NCBI GenBank assembly: GCA_031263265.1
Contig: JAISGE010000085.1
Location: 1-15,807, forward strand
Origin: Treponema sp.
GTDB taxonomy: Bacteria; Spirochaetota; Spirochaetia; Treponematales; Breznakiellaceae
Reading direction: 5' to 3'
Length of the DNA stretch: 15,807 nucleotides
In this document: positions 6,328-14,201 of the stretch, one piece after another
Position numbering within the stretch: the first letter of the stretch is position 1
Layout: each line of letters opens with the position of its first letter
Program-made: the position numbers and the translations under genes
Notes under the pieces: generated by a model
What the model was told of the DNA's origin: nothing
The model's database searches: none
The model's input: the letters and a program-made list of their open reading frames with translations, nothing else

Positions 6328-7182
6328 TTGTCCTGTATTCTTTCTTTTTTCAAATAGGTGCATATACTTAAATAATTCATTTACATCATGTACGATATGA
6401 TGATCATCGCAGGTTTTATTGAATAGTTCCATGAGGTATTCATTGTTATCGCAGGTTAGTATATAGTTATTCCCATATCTTTTCTGATATTTTTGCTTTA
6501 ATCCGGGAAAATAGTTATCCAGGTTTTTATAATAATATTCCCGATCCCCCTCCCGGAGCGTTAATCCCATCCCAAAACAGAGTATTCCATACACCTTCGC
6601 TTCTATACAATACGTTAATATTCCAATCAAATTTTCTTTTGTGTCATTTATAAACGGAAGTATCGGGCTTAACCATACTATAGTCTGAATGTTATTATCC
6701 CCCATTGTTTTTAATACATCAAACCGTTCTTTTGTTGTGGATACATTGGGTTCAATTATTTTACATAATTGTTCGTCAAATGTGGTGAGCGTTGTTTCCA
6801 TAATACATTTTGCGTTATGGTTAATTTTTATCAATAAATCAAGATCATGTAATATTAAATTTGATTTTGTCTGGATTGCCAACCCAAACCCATACTTTTC
6901 TATAATTTCCAAACAAGTTCTTATATTATGTAAATTTTGGGTTATAGGAATATACGGATCGCTCATTGCACCGGTAACAATCATAGCTTTTTTACGTTTT
7001 GTTTTTAATGTTTGTTCCAATAATTCAGGAGCATTACTTTTAATTTCTACATCTTCAAACGCATGGTCCATGTTATAACATGTGCTTCTTGCATCGCAAT
7101 AAATACATCCGTGAATACACCCACGGCTGATATTCATTCCATTTTTTGATGACAATATGCCTTTCACTTCTTTAAAGTGCAT
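6313..7182 (-). CDS. SplB-type radical SAM protein (COG1533 family), AT-rich
   Basis: The 289-residue cytoplasmic protein carries the radical SAM cluster motif CxxxCxxC as C22-IHG-C26-IY-C29 in SRGCIHGCIYCDARS. This is the context of the spore photoproduct lyase-like (SplB/COG1533) group. Further family features follow: VTGAMSDPYIPI (SAM-binding strand region), LAIQTKSNLILHDLDLL, and IMETTLTTFDEQLCKIIEPN. The frame ends QLTLF, which fits the QLxLF pattern of peptides that bind the DNA polymerase sliding clamp. Together with kinship to a DNA lesion lyase, this suggests a DNA-associated role; that is inference. The gene is strikingly AT-rich with A/T-ending codons compared with every neighbour, which points to horizontal acquisition. 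It starts 24 bases after the acyl ligase stop, so read-through is possible. The start has no close ribosome site (AGAGGAAA is about 20 bases upstream). The substrate is unknown. Confidence 0.88.
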   Translation of the reverse strand: MHFKEVKGILSSKNGMNISRGCIHGCIYCDARSTCYNMDHAFEDVEIKSNAPELLEQTLKTKRKKAMIVTGAMSDPYIPITQNLHNIRTCLEIIEKYGFGLAIQTKSNLILHDLDLLIKINHNAKCIMETTLTTFDEQLCKIIEPNVSTTKERFDVLKTMGDNNIQTIVWLSPILPFINDTKENLIGILTYCIEAKVYGILCFGMGLTLREGDREYYYKNLDNYFPGLKQKYQKRYGNNYILTCDNNEYLMELFNKTCDDHHIVHDVNELFKYMHLFEKRKNTGQLTLF

Positions 7183-7206
7183 AGTAGTTTATACCATATA
7201 TTTCCT

Positions 7207-8982
7207 CTAGGGACGTTCATATCTTTTATACAAAAAACGCCTGATTTTTTGTTGGGCGTTCTTTTCAAAGGCTTCGTGTCGAAGGGTAAAGTCGGCTATT
7301 TTTTTATACGCTGCTAAACCGCGATTCACCCGTTCAATTTCTTTTTTTATTACTTCTTTGAGGAATGCCTCATGCAGTACTTGCCCTGGATAGTCTAGCT
7401 CCAGGGTTTCCTTGTTGGGAACTACCACCGCAAAGATCTGTTCTCCCCCGAATTCCTGTTCCTTTCTTCCCACAATGAGAATCTCCCCAATAACCCGGGA
7501 ACCATCAAAATGGCCCTCGATCTCTTCGGGATAAATGTTCTTGCCACCCGAACTGACGATGAGGTTTTTCTTCCTGCCGTTGATATAGATGAATCCCTGC
7601 TCATCCCGGTACCCCAGATCCCCGGTTTTAAGATACCCCTCTTTCGTGAATATCTCTGCAGTGGCCTCGGGGTCTTTATAGTATCCCAACATGATTGAGG
7701 GGGATTTTACCGCAATTTCACCGATCCCTTCTTCGTTTTTATCAATGATCTTCACATCCGTGTATTTAACCGGTAGTCCCACAGATACGTTGTTTTTATG
7801 CCAGGGGGTATTAACACTGATCAGGGGACTGTTTTCACTCATCCCATACCCATGAACCATGTTAAAACCCAGAGAATCAAAAAAATCCGCGGTTCTCGGG
7901 CTTAAAGGCCCGCCTCCGGCAACCATGATCCTGATTGAAGCGAGACCTGCTTTCTTGCGGATAAACCGAAAGACCCTTTGACCAAACGGGTAATTGCCCT
8001 TCTTCGCCTGGTTCAAGGCGATTTTCCGTAAGCCATTCAGGGGAACCCTAAGGATGCCGGGGAGTTTTTGGTAACCCTGATCAATGGCGGCCATTACCTT
8101 GTCATAAAGCAGGGGTACCGCGATGAGGAAGGTTCCACCGCCGTCCCGGATATCATCCACCACCACCTTACCCACCAGTTTTTCCACGATGATGATGGCG
8201 GCTCCTACCGAAAGGGGGGAGATAAAAGAGCAGGTAGTAGGATAAGTATGATGCAGGGGTAATACATTGATGAACACGTCCGTATGATAAGCCCGGAGGG
8301 ACTGAATCGCCGCACTGGCATTGGCGATGATCCCCTTGTGGGGTAGGGTTACCCCTTTGGCAAAACCCGTGGTCCCTGAGGTAAAAACAATGGATACCGG
8401 ATCCTGTTCCGCGATATCCTCCACCGGGGGAAGGGTCTGATTGGCTGCATTGGCTCCGAAGTGCTCGTAGGAATTGGGTACTTCACTACTAAAACACACC
8501 ATAACCGTGAAGGAAATCCCCTGGGAACCCAGGGAATTCACAAATCCCTGTCTTTTCAAGGAATAAAAAAATGCCTTGGCCTTGGTTATAGTCAGTATAT
8601 TAAGGCATTCTGGTTCGGATATGAGGAAATCAATCGGGACTACGGTAAGTCCGGCAATCGCAGCGCCTAGCCAGACCGCCATCCATTCGGGCCGATTTTC
8701 CGTCCATAGGGCCACCCGGTCTCCTTTGTGTAGACCTGCTGCTAGGAGGCCCCGGCCTATTTTTCGGCACTCCGCCCCCAATTGCTTGAAAGACCATCTG
8801 GTAAATTCCTGCTGTTTCCCCGAACGGTATAAAATAGCGGTCTTATCCTGCCAGCGGGTTTCTATAGCAGTGAGCCACCCAATAAAATTCGAATAGGGCA
8901 TATCCGGCCAATCCGCGATATATTCACTGTAATCCAGCATACTAGCTATAGTATAAACACATTTTGGTTTTTTGTCGAGCAT
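7207..8982 (-). CDS. AMP-forming acyl-CoA / acyl-ACP ligase (long-chain fatty acid ligase type)
   Basis: This member of the adenylate-forming enzyme family activates a carboxylic acid, probably a fatty acid, with ATP and transfers it to CoA or acyl carrier protein. The ATP loop is FTSGTTGFAKGVTLPHKG. A downstream HGYGMSENSP motif, the hinge region TGDLGYRDEQGFIYINGRKKNLIV, and the C-terminal catalytic-lysine region NAQQKIRRFLYKR are all present in order. Length with this start is 591 residues, normal for the family. The start at 8982 (MLDKKPKC) has AAGGAG three bases upstream. The frame stays open to a GTG at 9069, which lacks support, and an ATG at 8940 (MLDYSEYIADW) is a strong alternative because a good promoter sits just before it. 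Exact substrate cannot be told from sequence. It lies divergent from the PilZ gene and upstream of the radical SAM gene. Confidence 0.92.
   Translation of the reverse strand: MLDKKPKCVYTIASMLDYSEYIADWPDMPYSNFIGWLTAIETRWQDKTAILYRSGKQQEFTRWSFKQLGAECRKIGRGLLAAGLHKGDRVALWTENRPEWMAVWLGAAIAGLTVVPIDFLISEPECLNILTITKAKAFFYSLKRQGFVNSLGSQGISFTVMVCFSSEVPNSYEHFGANAANQTLPPVEDIAEQDPVSIVFTSGTTGFAKGVTLPHKGIIANASAAIQSLRAYHTDVFINVLPLHHTYPTTCSFISPLSVGAAIIIVEKLVGKVVVDDIRDGGGTFLIAVPLLYDKVMAAIDQGYQKLPGILRVPLNGLRKIALNQAKKGNYPFGQRVFRFIRKKAGLASIRIMVAGGGPLSPRTADFFDSLGFNMVHGYGMSENSPLISVNTPWHKNNVSVGLPVKYTDVKIIDKNEEGIGEIAVKSPSIMLGYYKDPEATAEIFTKEGYLKTGDLGYRDEQGFIYINGRKKNLIVSSGGKNIYPEEIEGHFDGSRVIGEILIVGRKEQEFGGEQIFAVVVPNKETLELDYPGQVLHEAFLKEVIKKEIERVNRGLAAYKKIADFTLRHEAFEKNAQQKIRRFLYKRYERP
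8939..8954. promoter_or_regulatory. Inverted repeat ATACTA-N4-TAGTAT, copy at the ligase start (operator candidate)
   Basis: ATACTAgctaTAGTAT overlaps the alternative ligase start codon at 8940. Its arms are identical to those of the copy at 9078-9093. On the minus strand it also contains a TATACT -10 hexamer, so a bound regulator would block that promoter. Confidence 0.45.
8950..8978 (-). promoter_or_regulatory. Putative sigma-70 promoter close to the ligase start
   Basis: Minus-strand TCGACA (8978-8973) and TATACT (8955-8950) each match five of six consensus bases and are separated by exactly 17 bases. The predicted transcription start would fall two or three bases before the ATG at 8940, giving a nearly leaderless message. 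If the start at 8982 is used instead, this site lies inside the coding region. Confidence 0.4.
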
Positions 8983-9077
8983 TTTCTCCTTGAGCCCTAT
9001 AGTTCTAGAGTTTATTACAAAGTAAATGCGATTACCCTGCATCGGTACTAAAATTTTATAGACATACACCCTGAAAT

Positions 9078-9107
9078 ATACTAAATATAGTATAGAACCA
9101 GTTTCAA
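9078..9107 (-). promoter_or_regulatory. Upstream ligase promoter overlapped by inverted repeat ATACTA-N4-TAGTAT
   Basis: On the minus strand TTGAAA (9107-9102) and TAGTAT (9083-9078) are 18 bases apart and lie upstream of the ligase. The -10 hexamer forms one arm of the inverted repeat ATACTAaataTAGTAT (9078-9093). The second copy of the repeat is 139 bases further downstream at 8939-8954, an arrangement that would suit a repressor binding at both sites. The regulator is not in the window as far as I can tell. Confidence 0.42.
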
Positions 9108-9214
9108 AACTCGGTTGGTTTTGACTAGTTCTTACAATTTCTGGGATTAAAAACCCCCGGACTATTATTCGGCGGAACTGCGGTCTTTAAAAGCAGCGAT
9201 TGCAATATTTCAGT

Positions 9215-9243
9215 TTGGAAATAGCTGCCCTAGATTGTGCTAT
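9215..9243 (+). promoter_or_regulatory. Putative sigma-70 promoter of the PilZ gene
   Basis: TTGGAA (9215-9220) and TGCTAT (9238-9243) are separated by 17 bases, and a start of transcription near 9250 would leave a leader of about 25 bases containing the ribosome site GGAGG at 9265-9269. Another -35-like TTGACT at 9121 has no good -10 partner. Confidence 0.45.
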
Positions 9244-9274
9244 AGCGTTATAGAAAATCAAGATGGAGGGTTTT

Positions 9275-10537
9275 ATGTCAATACCTATAAAGCGTATCGA
9301 AAAAGAATTTATGATCAATATGCTGTATAACGAACAGATTCCTATCATTTACCTTCATAATCGGAAAGAATATACCTTAAAAATCGAACGGTATACTAAA
9401 AACAAACTCTATTTTAAATCGGATCGTCCGATAGGGGACTTGGTAATCGGCAAAACCGTTGATCTTATCTTTAAATATAATGCCCTCTCTATCTCCTTTA
9501 CCGTGGAAATGAATGCCATAGAACATGGCATCACGGTTCAGGAAAAGCATTTTGTGGGGAATATGCCGGAATTCCTGTATAAAGACCTGGATAGGTCCTA
9601 TAGCCGGGTAAGCTTTCCCCAAGATATCCAAATCAAGTTTGCCTTAACAGAGGATCAGTACATCCTTCCCGGCCCCCTGTTAAGTACGGTTGCGTCCTTT
9701 GATGCAACGGAGCCTGCATTGGACAGAGAGCTCGAACTGGATACCCATGACTTTAATGGGATTTTGGCTGCTTTGGATCGCTGGATCAAGGGGTATGCCG
9801 ACGGCTGTAAGGTGGTACTTTTTAAGGATGGAGTTCCTGTAAGTTTTGAGGAGCAGCTTATCGCTAAAAAAGGCAAGGCCTTATTTCTCCCGTCTATGCA
9901 AGAGCAGTTCACGCATCCCCCTGGCTATCCCGAAAAATATCTGATAACCGAAGCTTTGTTTAAGGAGTATCTCAAAAGTACCGGGGTAAATCCTGCCTAT
10001 TTTGATAAGGCCATCGCTCATTTTTTTGATTCTAAAACGAGAGGGGGCATTTATGCGGATCTGTGGGTTCCGCTCTTTTTTCAGAACTATGTGATTGGCT
10101 CTATTCGGGTTTGGATACAAAAAGCAGAAAAAGCCCCCTTGGACCATAAAGTCCTCGTGCCCCTTTACCGCTATGCCCAAGCCTTGGTTGTTGCTCTTAA
10201 AGAGGAAGGTTATTTTGAAGCCTACCGCATCAAAGACGCCTTCATTACCGCCACGGGTATTGATATTAGCGCAACAGGGCTTCGTTTTGCCTATCCCCAA
10301 TCGCCCATTGCAGCATCTTTGATGCTCCAGAGTAAGATTGACCTCAGATTGCTTATGCCCAAACGTACTATTAGCGTAACCGCTCAAATAGTACGCTCCT
10401 ACAAAAAAAGGAATATGGTTTTCTTTGGATGCAGTTTCCTGGATATAACCCCTGAAGACATGCGGTTTCTCTTTGAATGTATCTACGGCATCCCGTTTAC
10501 CGAGCCTGGCGCTTCACTTCTATCCGGTCATGTATAG
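9275..10537 (+). CDS. PilZ-domain protein with split c-di-GMP motifs
   Basis: PilZ proteins bind cyclic di-GMP and relay it to motility or surface functions. The start at 9275 (MSIPIKRIEKEF) is preceded by GGAGG five bases away; the ATG at 9263 overlaps that ribosome site, so I reject it. The product is 420 residues. Residues about 25-100 form a YcgR/PilZN-like beta domain (YTLKIERYTKNKLYF...VEMNAIEHGITVQEK). At 107-111 comes RSYSR, an RxxxR motif followed by VSFPQDIQIKF, exactly how a PilZ domain begins. The second signature, DISATG (DxSxxG), lies only at 330-335, followed by the rest of a PilZ barrel (ITAQIV-like strands and GCSFLDI). About 215 residues lie between the two motifs, usually about 20. 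The intervening part (DFNGILAALDRWIKGYADG...LWVPLFFQNYVIGSIRVWIQ) looks GAF-like, which is a guess. No membrane segments are visible. Confidence 0.8.
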   Translation: MSIPIKRIEKEFMINMLYNEQIPIIYLHNRKEYTLKIERYTKNKLYFKSDRPIGDLVIGKTVDLIFKYNALSISFTVEMNAIEHGITVQEKHFVGNMPEFLYKDLDRSYSRVSFPQDIQIKFALTEDQYILPGPLLSTVASFDATEPALDRELELDTHDFNGILAALDRWIKGYADGCKVVLFKDGVPVSFEEQLIAKKGKALFLPSMQEQFTHPPGYPEKYLITEALFKEYLKSTGVNPAYFDKAIAHFFDSKTRGGIYADLWVPLFFQNYVIGSIRVWIQKAEKAPLDHKVLVPLYRYAQALVVALKEEGYFEAYRIKDAFITATGIDISATGLRFAYPQSPIAASLMLQSKIDLRLLMPKRTISVTAQIVRSYKKRNMVFFGCSFLDITPEDMRFLFECIYGIPFTEPGASLLSGHV

Positions 10538-11994
10538 GCAAAGTAGCGCTGGGCGTTTCTAAAGGAAATATCCCGAACCATACCGCTTAGCAAGGGGAAA
10601 TGCGCGGGGATTTCTCCCTCTTCCGCCCAGGTACCCAGGATATTGCAGAGGATCCTGCGGAAGTATTCATGCCGGGGATAGGAAAGGAAGCTCCTTGAGT
10701 CGGTAAGCATCCCCACAAAACGGGAAAGCAGTCCAAGGTTCCCCAGTACTTTCATCTGGTTCTCCATACCATCCCGGTGGTCCAGAAACCACCAAGCAGA
10801 ACCGAGTTGCATCTTACCTGGGATTCCGTCCCCTTGGAAAGAACCCATGATGGAACCGAGGGGATACAAATCTTTGGGGTTGAGGCTGTAAAGGATGGTC
10901 TTAGGCAACTGCTGCCTGGATTGGAGGAGGTCTAAAAAGCAAGCCAGATGCGCTGCGATCCGATGATCGTGGATTACATCATACCCGGTATCAGGACCAA
11001 GGGCCTTAAACGCCTGGGAATTGATGCTTCGAAGTGCCGCAAGATGCAACTGCATGACCCAGCCCCGATCATGGTACTCTGACCCGAGAAAACACAGCAT
11101 AAAGGTCTTGTAAGATTCAAGGGAACGGGCATCCACCGGTGCTCCGGCAAGCACCTTGACCAAGGTTTCATGCACCTCTTTTTCCCATTGGGGAAAAATA
11201 TGCTCCCCGGTTAAACCTTTGCTTCTGTCTTGGACGAGTTCAAAGGGGATGTATTCAAGGCCGTGATCCGATGCCCGGCACCCTTGGGCATCGAATATAT
11301 CCATCCGGCCCTTAAGTACTCCCAGGAGATCCTCCAAGGACCTGATAGTCGTACCCGCCACCGTGGCCAACCGGGCTATATAGGCGGCAAAACCCTCTTT
11401 ATCAATAGCAATGACCTTATCAGGCCGGAATGAAGGAACCACCTTGGTTTCCGTTGCCTGAGCAGCAGCGACCTTTTCATGCCATTCCAGGGTGTCCGCA
11501 GGATCGTCAGTGGTACCTACCGCGTACACTTTAAACCGTTTGAATATGCCGTATACGGAGAACTGGGGATCCTTTTGCAGGATTTCATACGTCGCCTTCC
11601 ATATCTCCGGGGCGCTGTCCCTATCCAGTGGTTCAGCAATATCAAAATACCGCTGGAGTTCCAGGTGCGTCCAATGATACAGCGGATTCCCAATAAGATG
11701 AGGAACCGTTTCCGCCCAGGCAAGAAACTTCTCGTAAGGCTCTGCATCGCCGGTAATAAACCGCTCATCAACACCATTGGCCCGCATGGCTCGCCATTTA
11801 TAATGGTCTCCCCCAAGCCACATCGCTGCCAAGTCGGGGAACCGGCGATCATCCGCAATCTCCTGGGGGATCAGGTGGCAATGATAATCACATATCGGTT
11901 CCTCTGCCGCGGCTTCATGGTAGAGCCTTTGAGCAGTCTTCGTCGTAAGCAAAAAATCCCTATCGAGAAATTTTCTATCGGGATACGATTTCAT
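10528..11994 (-). CDS. uxaC: Uronate isomerase (glucuronate/galacturonate isomerase)
   Basis: UxaC converts D-glucuronate to D-fructuronate and D-galacturonate to D-tagaturonate, the entry step of uronate catabolism. The product is 488 residues, close to the family's usual 470 or so. Signatures include the N-terminal metal-binding ICDYHCHLIPQEIADD, the LGGDHYKWRAMRANGV region, the YHWTHLELQRYFDI stretch, TDDPADTLEWH, and the C-terminal VRDISFRNAQRYF that ends most members. The start at 11994 has GGAGG seven bases upstream. An in-frame ATG at 12024 directly abuts the stop of the preceding gene but has no ribosome site. It is the last gene of a probable operon with the exported protein and yqeB. 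No other uronate pathway genes are in the window. Its stop overlaps the convergent PilZ gene by 10 bases. Confidence 0.95.
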   Translation of the reverse strand: MKSYPDRKFLDRDFLLTTKTAQRLYHEAAAEEPICDYHCHLIPQEIADDRRFPDLAAMWLGGDHYKWRAMRANGVDERFITGDAEPYEKFLAWAETVPHLIGNPLYHWTHLELQRYFDIAEPLDRDSAPEIWKATYEILQKDPQFSVYGIFKRFKVYAVGTTDDPADTLEWHEKVAAAQATETKVVPSFRPDKVIAIDKEGFAAYIARLATVAGTTIRSLEDLLGVLKGRMDIFDAQGCRASDHGLEYIPFELVQDRSKGLTGEHIFPQWEKEVHETLVKVLAGAPVDARSLESYKTFMLCFLGSEYHDRGWVMQLHLAALRSINSQAFKALGPDTGYDVIHDHRIAAHLACFLDLLQSRQQLPKTILYSLNPKDLYPLGSIMGSFQGDGIPGKMQLGSAWWFLDHRDGMENQMKVLGNLGLLSRFVGMLTDSRSFLSYPRHEYFRRILCNILGTWAEEGEIPAHFPLLSGMVRDISFRNAQRYFAYT

Positions 11995-12024
11995 ACAACA
12001 ACCTCCATTGCTACTGGGATACAT

Positions 12025-13368
12025 TTATGGATCAAACCGGGTCTCCACGGGGATCCGAACAAGATTGACAAAATGGCCGGGATACCGGTTCTTAAAATTA
12101 TTGAGCGAGGTTTCCTCGGCACTTTCAAAGACCGCAACCTGAAAATTACCGTATTCATTAAAATACGGAACCAACACCGCTACATGGAAATGTTGGCGCA
12201 TCCGGGGCTTAGGGTCTTGTTCGTTATTTATTGATGCCAGATATATGGTTCCCGGCTCATCAATAGCCAGGGTATACAAGAGGGGCTGGATTCCTTCAAA
12301 ACTAAAACCCGCGTTCAAGAGAAAACTTGGATAGGATCTGACAGAAGTTCCATTCCGGGTCCTCTGGATTATCGAAGCAAACGGCCGGTCTTGTACTTCG
12401 ATTTCCTCAAGTTTTCCAAATGCAGGGGATCGCAGGATGGTTCCTGCCTGAGAAGCCAGATTACGGGTCCAATCAAGCCCAAAAAAGGGATCTCGTATTT
12501 TTTCATAGATTTCGGTCAAGGAAGAACCCCGTTCGCCAAAGGGTTCTTTTAAGGGAGGAATCGGGAGCCGGTCTCCCGTCAGGGGCCGCAAGATGCCGTC
12601 TACTACCCATTTAGCAAACCCTGAGCAGTTAAGTCCTGGAGTTTCCTCCTGGAGTTTCAAGGTATTGATATACACATAGCGACCTTCAGCATCCACGGCA
12701 CCGTCATCTTGGAAACCCAGTTCTGGGAGTCGATCCCGTAGGTGTCCCATAAAGACCCGCAAATCCCCGTACCGTGCAGGCTGAGGCTCAAAATAACGCC
12801 GGGGAAATTTATTTCCCGCGGTACTCAAGACTTGTTCTACTGAAACCACCATAAGCCGCTCAAGGCTATAGGGAAGGGGTACAGAACGGGCTACATAGGC
12901 ATCGTACAATACCACATCCATGAGACACCGGTCTTCTGCAAAAGGACGAAACTGGACATAGGTATAAGGATCGCTGCGGAGGAAGACCCTGATCCTGCTG
13001 GGACTGCCGTCCTCTTTTCGGCGGGTCAGAATCCAGGATCCTTGAGCCCAACCAGGGTATGAACCGTTCCATTCCCGGGCAAGAACGATCATAAATTCAT
13101 CTTTACCAGCCTCAGCCCGAACCTGAATCCTGCTTCCCCCTGGTAAGGTATGCATAAACGCTTTTTGGTTCAAAACCCTGTCAGAAGCCTCGGTAAACCA
13201 AAAATCTTTAAGGGATATCCTTAAAGAAACATCATCTTCTATTTTTTGGGTAGGAAGGTCTAATCCCTGCAAGGATATTACAGATCCCAGGAACAACAAA
13301 CCTCCTATTACTGCACGTAGGTAACCTGTTTTGAAACACATCACTTTACAAATATCGGTTATTAACAT
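12025..13368 (-). CDS. Exported protein with NlpC/P60-like Cys and His motifs, function unknown
   Basis: The 447-residue protein begins with a short basic stretch and a hydrophobic signal segment (about 17-35, GYLRAVIGGLLFLGSVISLQG), so it is probably periplasmic. I do not recognise a named family. Two features stand out: LNCSGFAKWVV with Cys248, very like the catalytic DCSGFV of NlpC/P60 cell-wall peptidases, and RQHFHVAVLVPYF with His393/His395 followed by NFQVAVFES, which fits the His-bearing strand of the same fold. About 145 residues separate them, longer than in a typical NlpC domain. The N-terminal part (about 70-115) reads like a small beta domain with an SH3-like end (WAQGSWILTRR). 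A role in cell-wall turnover is possible but unproven. The start is uncertain: ATG at 13368 and ATG at 13341 both lack good ribosome sites. The stop is directly followed by the uxaC leader, and yqeB lies 38 bases upstream. Confidence 0.75.
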   Translation of the reverse strand: MLITDICKVMCFKTGYLRAVIGGLLFLGSVISLQGLDLPTQKIEDDVSLRISLKDFWFTEASDRVLNQKAFMHTLPGGSRIQVRAEAGKDEFMIVLAREWNGSYPGWAQGSWILTRRKEDGSPSRIRVFLRSDPYTYVQFRPFAEDRCLMDVVLYDAYVARSVPLPYSLERLMVVSVEQVLSTAGNKFPRRYFEPQPARYGDLRVFMGHLRDRLPELGFQDDGAVDAEGRYVYINTLKLQEETPGLNCSGFAKWVVDGILRPLTGDRLPIPPLKEPFGERGSSLTEIYEKIRDPFFGLDWTRNLASQAGTILRSPAFGKLEEIEVQDRPFASIIQRTRNGTSVRSYPSFLLNAGFSFEGIQPLLYTLAIDEPGTIYLASINNEQDPKPRMRQHFHVAVLVPYFNEYGNFQVAVFESAEETSLNNFKNRYPGHFVNLVRIPVETRFDP

Positions 13369-13406
13369 AAAGAAATATAAGCAAAGATATACCTAAGTAG
13401 CACTTC

Positions 13407-14201
13407 TCAGTTTACCCTTCCCTGGGTGAAACAAAGGATCGCTTCAAGGACTCCCCCAGCAACTGATAGGGCCTTATCCGACACCGTAAAACAATGGGAT
13501 TCCTCGCACCGGGGATCCACATCTCCCACTTTCATACCGCTCGTAACAGGAATCCCATGAGGCAGGATCCCCCGCACTATACCCTCTACCTTGGCATATA
13601 TTGGGTGGCCCGAAACCATAGCCGCCAGTTCTCCCTTTTGTATCCTGTCTCCAATATTCCTCTGTGGTTCAAATATACCCCCTATAGGAGCACGGAGCAG
13701 CCGCTCAAGGGTGTATCCCCCAATATCTCCAGGAATCCCCGTATTGGGCAGCGCTGATCCTTGGGTAATGACCCGGCCAAGCCTATGACCGCGCATGGTC
13801 TCAATCACCGCATGACAATCAATCCCTGCGGTAAACCCTGGACCAACCCCGATTACCACCTTCGCATCATCTATATGGGTACCAAGATTTCTTTTTGCCA
13901 TAATCCCATCAACCACCACCTCTGGAACAAACCGTTTTACCACCCTCCCTGCAGGATCCACAAAAACCGGGATATATCCTGCGGCAAGAGCATCCTGCAT
14001 GGCCGGTTCATCTTGTACCAAGAGGGCATGAACATCTTCTACGACTGCCCTTCCCTGTATAACCGCCTCGGAAAAAGAAACGGTTCTACGAACCGCGGTT
14101 GGAACGGCAATTTCGGTCATCATGACCGTAAAATGGGCATGAAAAAGCCGTAAAGCGATACCTGAGGCAATATCCCCGGCTCCTTTGATGACCACCAACA
14201 T
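13407..14201 (-). CDS. yqeB: YqeB/EF2563-family selenium-dependent molybdenum hydroxylase accessory protein
   Basis: The 264-residue protein matches the family annotated as a maturation factor for selenium-dependent molybdenum hydroxylases (xanthine dehydrogenase-type enzymes). Its N-terminal nucleotide-binding turn is VIKGAGDIASGIALRLF. Typical internal motifs are VDGIMAKRNLGT, VIGVGPGFTAGIDCHAVIETMRGH, GSALPNTGIPGDIGGYTLERLLRAP, and a C-terminal biotinyl/lipoyl-like barrel (IGDRIQKGELAAMVSGHPIYAKVEGIVRG). The start has a strong ribosome site, AAGGAGG, six to eight bases before the ATG. It is the first gene of the probable yqeB-exported protein-uxaC operon and divergent from the MATE gene. 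No molybdenum hydroxylase, selD or other accessory gene is in the window, so its partner must be elsewhere. The biochemical role of YqeB itself is not well established. Confidence 0.9.
   Translation of the reverse strand: MLVVIKGAGDIASGIALRLFHAHFTVMMTEIAVPTAVRRTVSFSEAVIQGRAVVEDVHALLVQDEPAMQDALAAGYIPVFVDPAGRVVKRFVPEVVVDGIMAKRNLGTHIDDAKVVIGVGPGFTAGIDCHAVIETMRGHRLGRVITQGSALPNTGIPGDIGGYTLERLLRAPIGGIFEPQRNIGDRIQKGELAAMVSGHPIYAKVEGIVRGILPHGIPVTSGMKVGDVDPRCEESHCFTVSDKALSVAGGVLEAILCFTQGRVN

Noticed and set aside
9263..9274. Upstream ATG for the PilZ gene
   Set aside because: This ATG overlaps the GGAGG ribosome site that is ideally placed for the ATG at 9275.
10095..10387. Frames on both strands inside the PilZ gene
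   Set aside because: Out-of-frame shadows with no family features; the PilZ reading frame is supported by motifs and ribosome site.
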